Shown piece after piece: positions 11,832 to 21,512 of a stretch of DNA of 64,000 nt. The notes below the pieces were generated by a model. It was given only the letters and a program-made list of their open reading frames with translations, did not search any database and was not told where the DNA came from. The stretch's first letter is position 1. Each line of letters opens with the position of its first letter. Both the position numbers and the translations under genes were made by a program. The stretch comes from Cryptomeria japonica (Eukaryota; Streptophyta; Pinopsida; Cupressales; Cupressaceae), in assembly GCF_030272615.1 (NCBI RefSeq), contig NC_081415.1, positions 108,380,406-108,444,405 on the forward strand, written 5' to 3'.

Positions 11832-11956
11832 ACTAACATGTGCATTAACCTAGGTAGATCCTTCTCCCATACAATATTAGAGATGTGAGTGGGCCCTAAA
11901 CTAACATGTGCATTTACCTAGGTAAATCCTTCCCTCCTACAACATTATAGATGTGA
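11832..11956. repeat. Two-copy direct repeat of about 64 bp
   Basis: Both copies contain 'actaacatgtgcatt(a/t)accta' followed by 'ggta(g/a)atccttc', then 'acaa(t/c)att(a)... gagatgtga'-type sequence. No function is apparent. Confidence 0.6.
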
Positions 11957-12974
11957 TTGGGTTTGACTTATTATGTAGAAGGAAGAGCCACATTGTCTAA
12001 GACTCACACTTTTAATGATTACATGTGTTTCGGATTGGTTGAGTGTGTTTATAATGAAATGGGCTAAAGAAGGCTAAAGTGATTAAGATTGACATAATAC
12101 AATAAGTACAAAAAAAAGTGGATAAGAGAGTTACAGATCTACAAATGAGACAAAAGAATGTGGTGTTGAAATCTAGTGCTAATTATGTTAGACTACGTGA
12201 TGGGAATTTCTATAGTGAAGGTTTTTCTATCACAAGATGATGTAAGAAATGAGGCAAGGAAGCTATTGGGTTGTTGTCCTCAAAATTTTAAGAAAATTCC
12301 TTTGAACACTAGTGCTAAGCTCTAGCGCTTGAGCGTAATTCATAGTTCAAAATCTAAAATTATTCATCACTGAAGTGTCTAATTTTCACTGTTCAAGGTC
12401 TAAAATTATTTATCATTGTTTGCTATAACCATCTATATCATTGTCCCAATCTAAATCCTTCAAATATACACCTGCATATATGAATGAGGGAAAAAGGTTG
12501 TGTTGTATAGGGGCTTTCCTAAGTCAAACCATGTGTTGTTGTTCCCACCTCCACAATGACAATGATGATGATGAAAAAATATTGTCTTCTCCCTCAAGAG
12601 AAAAGGAAAATGAATGATATAAACTAAAATGATTACCTTAGGCATGAAGCCCTTGCTTGAATCTCATGTAAGGTGATGTTGACTTTATCTCACAAAGTCC
12701 CATAAGAGGTTAGTATAATGTGATAATAATAATGAATCATAAACAATCAATGATACTCGATAGCATATTGTTCTATGCTTGATAACACCTTCAAACTTAT
12801 TCACTTAATTTCTCTTAAGTCCTTAGGACTAGAGACAAATTCTTAGCTGTTATAAATGAGAAATGAGAGTTGTTGTTTGCAACTAACACCTTTTTTCAAT
12901 AATTACTCGAGAGATACTAACAACAAGGAATATAATTATTAAAGGCCCAAAGCCGACATTCACATATTTGAATT

Positions 12975-13109
12975 TGTTGGTGTTGGAAATAAGCCACACC
13001 CGAACCGATGATGGACTGGTCCAAGAGGGGCTAGTAGCTCAGTGGTAGAGCACTCCAACAGTGTATGGAAGGTCATAGGTTCAAGTCCTAGTTGGTTCAT
13101 GTCTCAACA
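12975..13109 (+). repeat. 5' LTR of the TRIM
   Basis: 135 bp, TGTTGG...CAACA, flanked on the left by the GAATT duplication and on the right directly by the PBS. Confidence 0.9.
13028..13099 (+). ncRNA. tRNA-Ala-like sequence in the 5' LTR of the TRIM
   Basis: A 72-nt stretch has the canonical spacing of a tRNA. The acceptor stem GGGCTAG pairs with TTGGTTC over all seven positions, counting G-T wobbles. Then come TA, D-stem GCTC/GAGC with loop AGTGGTA, a 17-nt anticodon arm, a 5-nt variable loop, a T-arm with loop TTCAAGT (4 of 5 stem pairs) and discriminator A. Box A (TAGCTCAGTGG) and box B (GGTTCAAGTCC) fit the Pol III internal promoter consensus. The anticodon stem is poorly paired and position 33 is C, so a working tRNA is unlikely. 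The likely role, if any, is as an internal promoter or structural domain of the LTR. Confidence 0.75.
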
Positions 13110-13121
13110 TGGTATCAGAGC
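13110..13121 (+). other. Primer binding site of the TRIM (initiator tRNA-Met type)
   Basis: TGGTATCAGAGC follows the CA end of the 5' LTR without a gap. It is the standard plant PBS. Confidence 0.9.
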
Positions 13122-13164
13122 CAGGTTCAGGCTAGGCGCCCCAATCACACGGGAGGTGTGGCTT

Positions 13165-13174
13165 AAGGGGGGGG
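13165..13174 (+). other. Polypurine tract of the TRIM
   Basis: AAGGGGGGGG lies immediately before the TG of the 3' LTR, as expected for the plus-strand primer. Confidence 0.85.
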
Positions 13175-13309
13175 TGTTGGTGTTGGAAATAAGCCACACT
13201 CGGACCGACGATGGACTGATCCAAGAGGGGCTAGTAGCTCAGTGGTAGAGCACTTCAGTAGCGTATGGAAGGTCCTAGGTTTGAGTCCTAGCTAGTTCAT
13301 GTCTCAACA
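13175..13309 (+). repeat. 3' LTR of the TRIM
   Basis: 135 bp, the same termini as the 5' LTR, followed by the second GAATT. It is offset by exactly 200 bp from the 5' LTR, with no indels between them. Confidence 0.9.
13228..13299 (+). ncRNA. tRNA-Ala(AGC)-like sequence in the 3' LTR of the TRIM
   Basis: This copy is the better preserved of the two. Acceptor GGGCTAG/CTAGTTC pairs at all seven positions (two G-T). The D-stem is 4/4, and the T-stem CTAGG/CCTAG is 5/5 with loop TTTGAGT. The 23-nt distance between D-stem and T-stem is exactly that of a class I tRNA. The anticodon loop reads GTAGCGT, with T at position 33 and AGC at 34-36 (13260-13262), which would be alanine. The anticodon stem does not pair well. 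Overall wording around the D-arm and anticodon resembles plant tRNA-Ala(AGC). Confidence 0.75.
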
Positions 13310-13553
13310 GAATTTGGAGCCAAATTAGAAGGACAATAGGATTGGGTGCTAGTGTCCAACCTATTTTGGTTACACAAAGCATTTAGCACTAGGGGTGAGA
13401 ACAATATTGCCAATTTGCACCTAGAAGAAGCTAGTTTGCATAAGATTAGGTAAAACTACCAAAACAGATGCTAAATACAACATGAAATTGTATAGGGTAT
13501 ACAATTTACTATTTTACAAAAGTTAATTGGTATTTAATTTAATTATAATTTAT

Positions 13554-14025
13554 TCTCCAAGTCACATTGAGTTGTCATTGGAAGTTACAACTCTCCAGAT
13601 TGCATACATATTGCATATTTGTAATAAATTGCATCAAGGAGGTCTACATTCCTATTGAAATTGTTCTTTGTCAAGCTCTAATGGAGAGGATTAATCCCAT
13701 CCTTACTATAAACAAAATTGATAGGTGCTTCCTTGAGCTTCAAAATGGTGTAGAGGATGCCAATTAAACTATATCAAGGCCCGCATTGAAAGCAAAAATA
13801 TGATTAAAGTGGCTACTTATGAGGACATTCTTAGTGATTTTGAAGTTTATCTAGAGAAAGGTACTATTAAATTCTTCACTAAATGGCATAAATGGTCTTT
13901 TACAATGATAAAATTTGTAAAAATTTATGCTAAGCAATTTGGGGTCAACAAAGTAAAGATGATGGAGAGAATGTAGAATAATAATTACTTTGACACAACT
14001 ACAAGAAAATAGACTAGCACAAGTT
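13554..14025 (+). pseudogene. Elongation factor 2 (eEF2) pseudogene fragment
   Basis: Three plus-strand frames joined by two frameshifts reproduce the GTP-binding region of eukaryotic elongation factor 2. The first (from 13554) reads [17 protein letters not shown], the counterpart of the SPGHVDFSSEVT switch region. The second reads [19 protein letters not shown] and CFLELQ, where NKID is the G-domain NKxD motif. The third (from 13803) reads VATYEDILSDFEVYLEKGT, then FGVNKVKMMERM, a stop where Trp is expected, then FDTTTRK and another stop where Trp is expected. No introns are visible in the covered part, but the fragment lacks both ends of the gene. It could be a retrocopy or a piece carried by a transposon. 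eEF2 drives ribosome translocation; this copy cannot be functional. Confidence 0.88.
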
Positions 14026-15402
14026 GATGAGTACATGATTATATTGATGATAACATCATTAACTCAACATCACTAATCATGCACATGATAAAAACACAAT
14101 ACACGGTATTTACATGGAACCCTTACAAGAGAAAACCACAGCAAAATATTGCTTTTAATAATCTTCTTTTTATAAATTTTGTAGGCCCCAGTGCTAGAGA
14201 CACAAACCCCTCATTCAATTTGTGAGCACCAACCCATAGGAAGTAGTAGCTTCTCACATCATGTTTGCTTCAATGGATGAGTAGCTCTTTCTATGTCTTT
14301 ATAAAGTCTCTCTTTATTTTTTGCATAAACATCTTCTCTATCTCTACAAGATCTTCTTCGTTATCAACATAGATCTCTCTTTTATTTCTACCTTTAACTA
14401 TCCTTTAAATTTTCTCATAATCTACTCAATTATGTCTCATAAAGTCAATCTAATATGCTTTCATTCTCAACTTTGAAAACAATACACTTCATAAATATGA
14501 TTTCTAACAATGCTCTTTAAAAATTTGATTTCAAACAAACTTTCTATCACAATTTTGATCACAACCCAAACAATATCTTTCACAAATATTATCCATATCA
14601 TACACAATCTTTTTTCACAAATTGGTCACTACATACAAAACGTTCCTTCAAATATGATCACAAATAATGTCAATATCTTCCTTCAAAACTGCTTATATCA
14701 TCTTCTTGCAATTTCACATGCTTCCCTTTAAAATAAAGCTAATTTATACTTCATATTTATGCCCCTTCTCTTCTTCTAGATCTCCTCTTCAAATCTCTTG
14801 TTGTGTATGTATGATGAACCTTCTATAATTCAACACATCTTTTCATCACTTCTCAAATTTGTTTTATATTTTCAATGATTCGATGAATGGAGATATCTTT
14901 TGCAAAGGGAGAGAACATGCCTCTTCATAAACATGCAATTTTATTTTTATTTTGTCTTTATAGATCACCTTGAAACTTCTTTATATTTTCTCAAAACCCT
15001 CTTAAAGGTCTACTTAAATCTCTCTTTAAAGATATAGTATAAATATGTTGATTGAGGATATGATTTTGTTCCACCCTTCACAATCTTACCTTAAATGATT
15101 TTCCTTCAAGCATCTACTTATAAACCTTCTTCACATCTACTTACAACGTCCAATTAAATTCCTTCAAATCTAATCTTTAATCTAATTTATATATGCTCCA
15201 ATATACTCAAAATTCTACTCTAATATGTTTTTGAAAAATCTTTACTATATTCTCTTTACATCAATTTGCTGGTATATATGTGATTTATCTATGTGCCTTC
15301 CACACAAACTCACTCCACATTCCACAAACTACCTTGTATATCTTCATGTCTATTATGAAGAGAGACATCTCTTTGAATAGTGATGTCTTTTGAAAACAAT
15401 CA
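14026..15402. other. AT-rich sequence into which E inserted
   Basis: No gene is recognised. Phrases such as 'gagaaaaccacagcaaaat' and 'gagcaccaaccc' near 14130-14235 resemble parts of the Copia LTR of X, so this may be an old Copia LTR or leader. It continues on the other side of E at 24229. Confidence 0.4.
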
Positions 15403-15407
15403 TGACT

Positions 15408-18109
15408 TGATGGTGCTTCCAACTAATTACTCCAATGTTCCTCTATGAGAGGCTAATCTCAATCTTCAAGGCCTTGGATCAGTGGACCAACTGACAAAGT
15501 AATGACTAGGGATAAGGAACTAGTCACACTCTCTGCACTTTAGGCTCTGTTGAACCAAGGTGGATGTCCCTTACAGCAGCATCTTTGAATATTTTTAGGA
15601 TTATGTGATGCTACAATAGTTATGATCTTAGACTATTATGTGAGGTAGTGAACTTTAAACCTCATAGGATGCGGCCTTCATCCTTATGCAATTCTGATCA
15701 CAATGAGAACTAGCTATACTATGTACTTGAAAGTAGAAAATGAAGAAAATAAAATGGCTGATAAAACTTTCTACTTGACATAGTTAGCAACACAATATTA
15801 TGATCAACGCCTTGTCCATTGGGCTAGATGCTAGATGAACCATTATTACAATACAAAATATGCATATTTTGCACCATCCTTTGTCTAGTATGATTAATAC
15901 CTTATATAAGTCACAACATAAAATGAATTTCATAACTGTCACTTAGTACTTTCTCTCTACATAAAACCCTTTTGAATAAAGATTAGCAAATTTAATCCTC
16001 CACTTTAGAAGAAGCTGAAATTTATTCAAACTCAACAACACACTGAAGACATATGAACCAAAAAACACTTGATTTTATTGATTCATATAAGTTTATGGAT
16101 AACAAGTAAAGAGAAAAAACTTAGAAATAATTGGATTGGATCTCAAGTTGTTTTATATCTGCAGAATATGTGCACATTATCCTTTGCAAAATTTATTGCA
16201 CGTAGGACATATAATTGAATCACTACACTGCATTGCAAAACTTATGAACACTCTTGCATACTATTCACCCTTGGTGAAATATAAACATACAGGCTTCTCT
16301 GATAACTAAAAGTATTCTATTTTGTCTCAAGGAGGAAGAAGCTCTGGAATAAGGCCTTGATTATCCTCTTTTAGAAAAATGAGGATGCAACAAGCTTCTA
16401 GCCTTTTATAATATCGAAATTTAGGTAACTGGTTGACAGAAAAAGACAAACAACTTTCTAGACTTCCTAACACAAATAGTCATTCATCTATGTTGTTTTG
16501 CAAGTGCTAGATATTGAAGATAATCTAGAATCCTCCTTTTGCTTGCTCAAGCTCCCTTTTCACATTGAAAAGTGTGACAATCATGTAGACCTCTTGAATA
16601 GAAAGAAGAAGAAGGAAGCCCTAAATTTGGTTCTCTGTTGACACTTGGCTCCTTCAACATACTGAAGATCCAATTTACAAAATATATCTTTTGTAGTTGG
16701 CAGGTGTTTCCTCTCAAAATCTGATCTAATTTCAATATTTTATTACCTTGCTAATTACGACAAAAGGAATATATGATTTTTCTCTATCCTAACATATTGT
16801 TTATGTTACAACAAATTACTTTGTCTTTTCTTCATGCTTTGAATTTTTTTTTCCCTGCACATTCTAAAACCCTATCATTGTGTTGGTTGGTTATTCTTTC
16901 CATGTGCTCCTTAATGGCCTACAGGGTGATGGGGAATGCCAACATCCTTTTGTTCCATCTTACGCTGCAATTGTTTTTGGTGTGCATCAAAGAACATGCG
17001 GGGTGGCAGGAGATAGTCATTGTATTTCATATTTGAACGTTGGGGCCCATGTGCCACCCAAGCTCCAACATGGACCAATCACTAGCCTTCAACTTAGCAG
17101 GTCAACATGGGTCAACCATGGTCCCCACATCATGTCATGGCTTATCAGAAAAAGATAGCACTTCTACACTCCCTTAGAATCATCTTGTCGAATTTTGATG
17201 TTACACCAAACTTCCTTTCTCATCATCAAGACCACCAGAAGCTACACCAAAAATGGCTCATTGGTAGGAAATGTGACTTCGATTAACTACTTGGAAAGAC
17301 TTACCAAAACCTAAAGTCACACAGAATCAAGTTGTTTTCAAGATTCTAAAATGTCTCATCAACATTGTGGCACTACAGAATTAGCATGGTCAAACATCTT
17401 CGTTTAATTGTGCATTCATGAGAAGATCACAATCGTTGATCCCATGCAAAGTTATCAAACAATACTACATATGAGAGACAAGTGCATCAGGCCTACCTCG
17501 TCCATGTGTTCACAAGTACCCATTAGATGATTGTTCATTGGTCCACTTGGGCCATGACCTTTTCAATTGGGACCCTTCTTTCTTTTCTTCTACATTCATT
17601 GTTTTTGATGTGACATCAACCTTCGACAAGACCCCCTACGACCATGGTAGACTTTCGGTGTCTTACTAAAATTAATACTTCGGTAAGACATGATCCTTCA
17701 TCAATACTTCCTTCATTGTTGCTATAATTTCACCATCATATCGAAATTGATACTTTGGTAAGACAAAAAACATGTCTCCTCAAAAAGTCAATTTTTTGTG
17801 AGACTTTTCTTTTCAGCAAGATCTCCTTTGGCATTAGCAGACTTTTGTTGTGACACAAATATTCATGTTTTAATGAAACATGGGAGGTTTTTCTTCAATA
17901 ACCCCTTTGAACGGCATGACTTTCACTTTCGGTAAGATCATGATTTTCATCCTGTCAGCTTTTATTGCTATGCCGATATGATTTTTTCTGCATATAAGGA
18001 GTTCATTTTTTATGGAACTATATCAAGTCTTGGCGAAATCCTACTAGGATATAATATTTTATTTTACATGGGCCCTCAAAACTTTAGCCAACTTTTATAG
18101 GTCTCGGCA
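15408..18109 (-). repeat. 3' LTR of element E
   Basis: The left copy, 2702 bp. Its outer terminus TGATGGTGC has one substitution relative to TGTTGGTGC in the other LTR. The outer flank is the TGACT duplication. Confidence 0.85.
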
Positions 18110-18957
18110 ATGGTTTTAGCTCAAGGATGCATGCCCCATATGAACATGGCAAGAATTCAGATCTCTTGGAAGTGGATTGGGTGCCTACTCTGTTGGGCAT
18201 AGAGTTGAAAAGGTAATATTTGCCCCTAACTATTTTGGCTTGAACATCAAACCACATGTGATGGCCCAAGGCCATCAAAGAAGAAAGGATTACTCTTTCC
18301 TCTATCATAGACATAATTTTTCCTAGATCTTACTGAGGCCAATCTGAAGATGTGGTTGGAAGGTTGCTAATCCAATACATTAGCTTTCTTAATCCAACTA
18401 CTATATTGAATATCATAAGTGTATTCATCATAATTAAACATTTGAAACTCATGCACAAACTAAAAATGTTTATTATCATGTGACAAAAATATGTTATGCT
18501 CGGCCAACAAAATACTGGCATGTTGAACATAACATTCCCTATGGCTAAAATCACTTTCACATTTCATGGAAATTTTACCCTGCTGAAAAAGAAAAGACTC
18601 ACACTTTGGCATACAGTTAAGAACATAGGCTACATTTTGATAACTAATTTGCATGGGAAAAACAAAGCTTTGAAAAGAACCTCTCCGTAAATCAAACACA
18701 CCATGCACACCAACTTTGAGAGTGCAAATTGAAAATAACTCACGCACAAGATTTTCAGGTAACTGCAATTCTAAATATTAGCAAGAATTATCATCTTGGC
18801 ATTCTGAGTCCCCCTCAATTCTCTTTGCATCAGCAACTTGTATGCAAGGTATGCAATCACCATCACCTCTCCATGACCCCACATAAGCATGCACCTCTGA
18901 CCAATCATTGAATTCTGATTTTAAACTCAATCCTAATTTCTTTTCCATGTGAATATT

Positions 18958-21147
18958 TTAAACATTGTGTTCATCCTCATCAAAAGATATGCATCCATAC
19001 AAATCCATACCTGAAGCCTCTTCATTGACATCACTTTTGCAATGCACATCAGCATTTTCAGCTACCCAGAAAGTATCAAAATAAAATTCTGAGTTCACAT
19101 CAACATCTATACCTTTAAGAGGTTCCATGCCTTCAATATCCTCATCATCTTGCATATCAACTAGCCCAAATGTAAGAGGAAGATCAACAACATGTGCATC
19201 ATATTTAACATTATATGGAGTATTTTCATTGTCAAACTTTATACCAGTAGTGCACATGAGTTCTTGACCTCTTTCATTTCATACCTCTATATTCAATCAC
19301 CAATAACCTTGAAACTCATTCACTACTAATTGAACATGTGTCTTCTTCATCCATATGTCCCATATGTTCTTCGTCGATGTCCTAACAAGAGTTGTGAGCA
19401 TCATCTCCTTGCAAATTGAAGTCTTCTTTAGCATCATTGTCATCCTTGAAACCTCAAAACTCAGAGGACTCATAAGAGCATGTTCTTTTCCTAGTATAGG
19501 AGATTGAATCTCCAACACCTACATCAAAAAAAGGGTCACATTCTGTCATAGAAAGAAATCATTCTATGTTTTCATTCCGATTTACACTTGGGTCTTCATG
19601 GTAGTAGCTCACACTTGCACATTTGTCTTCCATGGACTGATTGCAATCCTCATTCTCATGATGTTCAATACTGTACTGGGTATTATCACTAAGCTTTGTA
19701 TTAGCATCATTTGTTGATAGGTAGCCTCCTTTAGAATAAGCACAAATATTTTCACTACCATTCGTACCAATTTTGCACCGTTCTCCATCTTTAACCTCTA
19801 CCCTGTCAACCATACAATTTTCTTCTTTTGAGGCCGAAATCACTTGACCACTTGCATCCATATTGTTGTTCATAACTTCAGCATACTTATTATCATCATT
19901 ACTACTTATGGACAACAAACTTTGCATGTACTCATTTCTCATTTTGTCCATGATATCCAAGAATTCATAGGCCATCTGCATATCCACTATTCTAAAATCT
20001 TTCACTAATGCACTAGAACCTTCTTCAAAAGCTTCAAAACACATACTAATGCGAGCTAACATATCAAGCCTAAATTTTTTAGGGATTTGTCACAAGGTAA
20101 CCGCAAACCTATGGCTAAAAGAAATGTTGATCTATCCATATTGCCTCCTAATTTGAGTTAATTTTGTGAAAACATCAATAGGTTCTCTTGAAAATTCTTC
20201 CCTATAAGCACCCACTAGTTCATCCCAATGAGCAGAGGACTTCTTAGGAAAACCTAAATACTAATCCTTAGCTCTCGCATCAAGAGACCTAACAAAAAAC
20301 CTCATCCACATGTCCTCTTCTCTAAATAAATGTTCCTTCATGAAACTATGGACCCTTTTGACATGTGCATCCCCTTGTCATATATTGAATCCATCAAATC
20401 TAGTCATCTAATTATAAATATGAGATGGCATACTTTGTACTTTATAATGAACCCATGATAGGTTTAACTAATCATACAATGGATCAAAAGAATTAACAGG
20501 GGTTCAATGGTTTGGATGGAAGGCATACCATGGTTAGCATTCAACTAATCTTGTGGATACATTAACGTTTCATTCAAATCTACAATATCTCTATCAAACA
20601 CTAGCATATTTGGATATACATTTGCATTCATGACACTTGTGATTCTAGATATTCAAGACTTATCCAACTCTTCAATCCTTTTATGAATTTTGGATAAGGC
20701 TTATGATATTATGATTATTCTATCATGGTTGTGCATAGATACTTTCATATTTGGATTTACAACATGTGCAGAACCATAACCATAACCCAATGAAGAATTA
20801 CTAGGATACATTGTAGTATGAAAATACCCAGGGTTTGAATCATAAACAAATGAAGGAGAACCCATGGGATAAATAAAACCATTACAACCAACCATAACTA
20901 ACAAATCGTAAAATACTGAACAAATTATTTTAGTGTGACAACAGTTGCATTCAACATAGTAGGACTAACAAATGGGAGCAAAAGAAAACCGTGTACCCTT
21001 TTCATCTCCAACTAATGCAACTTTGAATGGGGAAATTTCTTCTGAGATGCAAATAAAATTTTTGAGTTCTTCCAGCAAATTCTTCAAACTTTGTGTGAAC
21101 CAAATAGTAGTGAAAACCACCATTGATAGCTCAAAATAATTGGACAT
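18958..21147 (-). pseudogene. Decayed gag and acidic tail of element E
   Basis: Minus-strand coding remnants run from about 21147 to 18958. A Gly/Tyr/Ser-rich N-terminal part lies at 20701-20904 (SSLGYGYGSAHVVNPNM). The recognisable gag core lies at about 20140-20410, with EEDMWMRFFVRSLDARAKD, a stop where Trp is expected, then YLGFPKKSSAHWDELVGAY and REEF; this is the retrotransposon gag (PF03732-like) pattern. A helical segment at 19900-20062 (FRIVDMQMAYEFLDIMDKM) and a long acidic region follow, then a separate 99-codon acidic frame at 18958-19257. Several stops stand where Trp would be expected. No zinc knuckle, protease, reverse transcriptase or integrase is visible. Confidence 0.7.
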
Positions 21148-21485
21148 GAAACCTCTTTGGTCTGCAACAATTTTTCAGTAGAGTCCTTTCATCATCTCGA
21201 ATCTTGAGCTACTACAAATCAACATTTTCAGACCTGGAACCTCTTCAAAATCTAGAATCTCTTTTGCAACTTTTATCGAGTTCTTTTTAGGATAGAGTCA
21301 CCACCTCCTTCCAGAGGAAAATTCTTTGAATAGTAGGGAGCTATTCAAAACATATTAACATTTTGGGTCTTCTCTTCAACATCTAGAGTCACTTGAATCT
21401 TCTTCAGATATGCTACTACAAAACTTCTTCTAGGTTGAAAACTTCTTAACCAAAAACTCTTGGACAACTTGAAATAAATTTTATG

Positions 21486-21512
21486 AACTTGTCCCCAGCA
21501 GAGTCGCCATTT
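21486..21512 (-). other. Primer-site region of element E
   Basis: On the minus strand AAATGGCGACTCTGCTGGGG directly follows the LTR end. The wording is near-identical to the TGGCGACTCCGCTGGGGA sequence common after 5' LTRs of plant Gypsy elements. Confidence 0.75.

Larger units (their letters stand above)
10084..12969. other. Mixed decayed sequence between S1 and the TRIM
   Basis: No intact gene is visible. It contains a minus-strand gag-like fragment (11242-11589) and a two-copy repeat (11832-11956). The rest shows no feature I can name. Confidence 0.5.
12975..13309 (+). mobile_element. TRIM-type miniature LTR retrotransposon with tRNA-like LTRs
   Basis: This is a complete 335-bp element: LTR 12975-13109 (135 bp), a 65-bp interior (13110-13174) and LTR 13175-13309 (135 bp). 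Both LTRs start TGTTGGTGTTGG and end GTCTCAACA. The interior begins directly with TGGTATCAGAGC, the initiator tRNA-Met primer site, and ends with the polypurine tract AAGGGGGGGG (13165-13174). Perfect 5-bp duplications GAATT flank it (12970-12974 and 13310-13314). The LTRs differ at 13 of 135 positions by hand count, so the insertion is not recent. There is no coding capacity. Each LTR contains a 72-nt tRNA-like sequence, listed separately. The size class fits TRIM/SMART elements, which must be mobilised in trans. Confidence 0.9.

Noticed and set aside
13042-13248. A 68-codon plus-strand ORF across the TRIM
   Set aside because: It runs through the tRNA-like part, the PBS and the polypurine tract, so it is a chance frame in a non-coding element.
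13028-13299. Two tandem functional tRNA genes
   Set aside because: The anticodon stems do not pair and one copy lacks T33. The sequences are embedded in LTRs with exact 200-bp spacing, so they are element parts rather than working tRNA genes.
12975-13309. A tandemly duplicated tRNA-derived SINE
   Set aside because: A SINE would not have TG..CA termini, a PBS after the first unit, a polypurine tract before the second and a 5-bp duplication. The LTR interpretation explains all of these.
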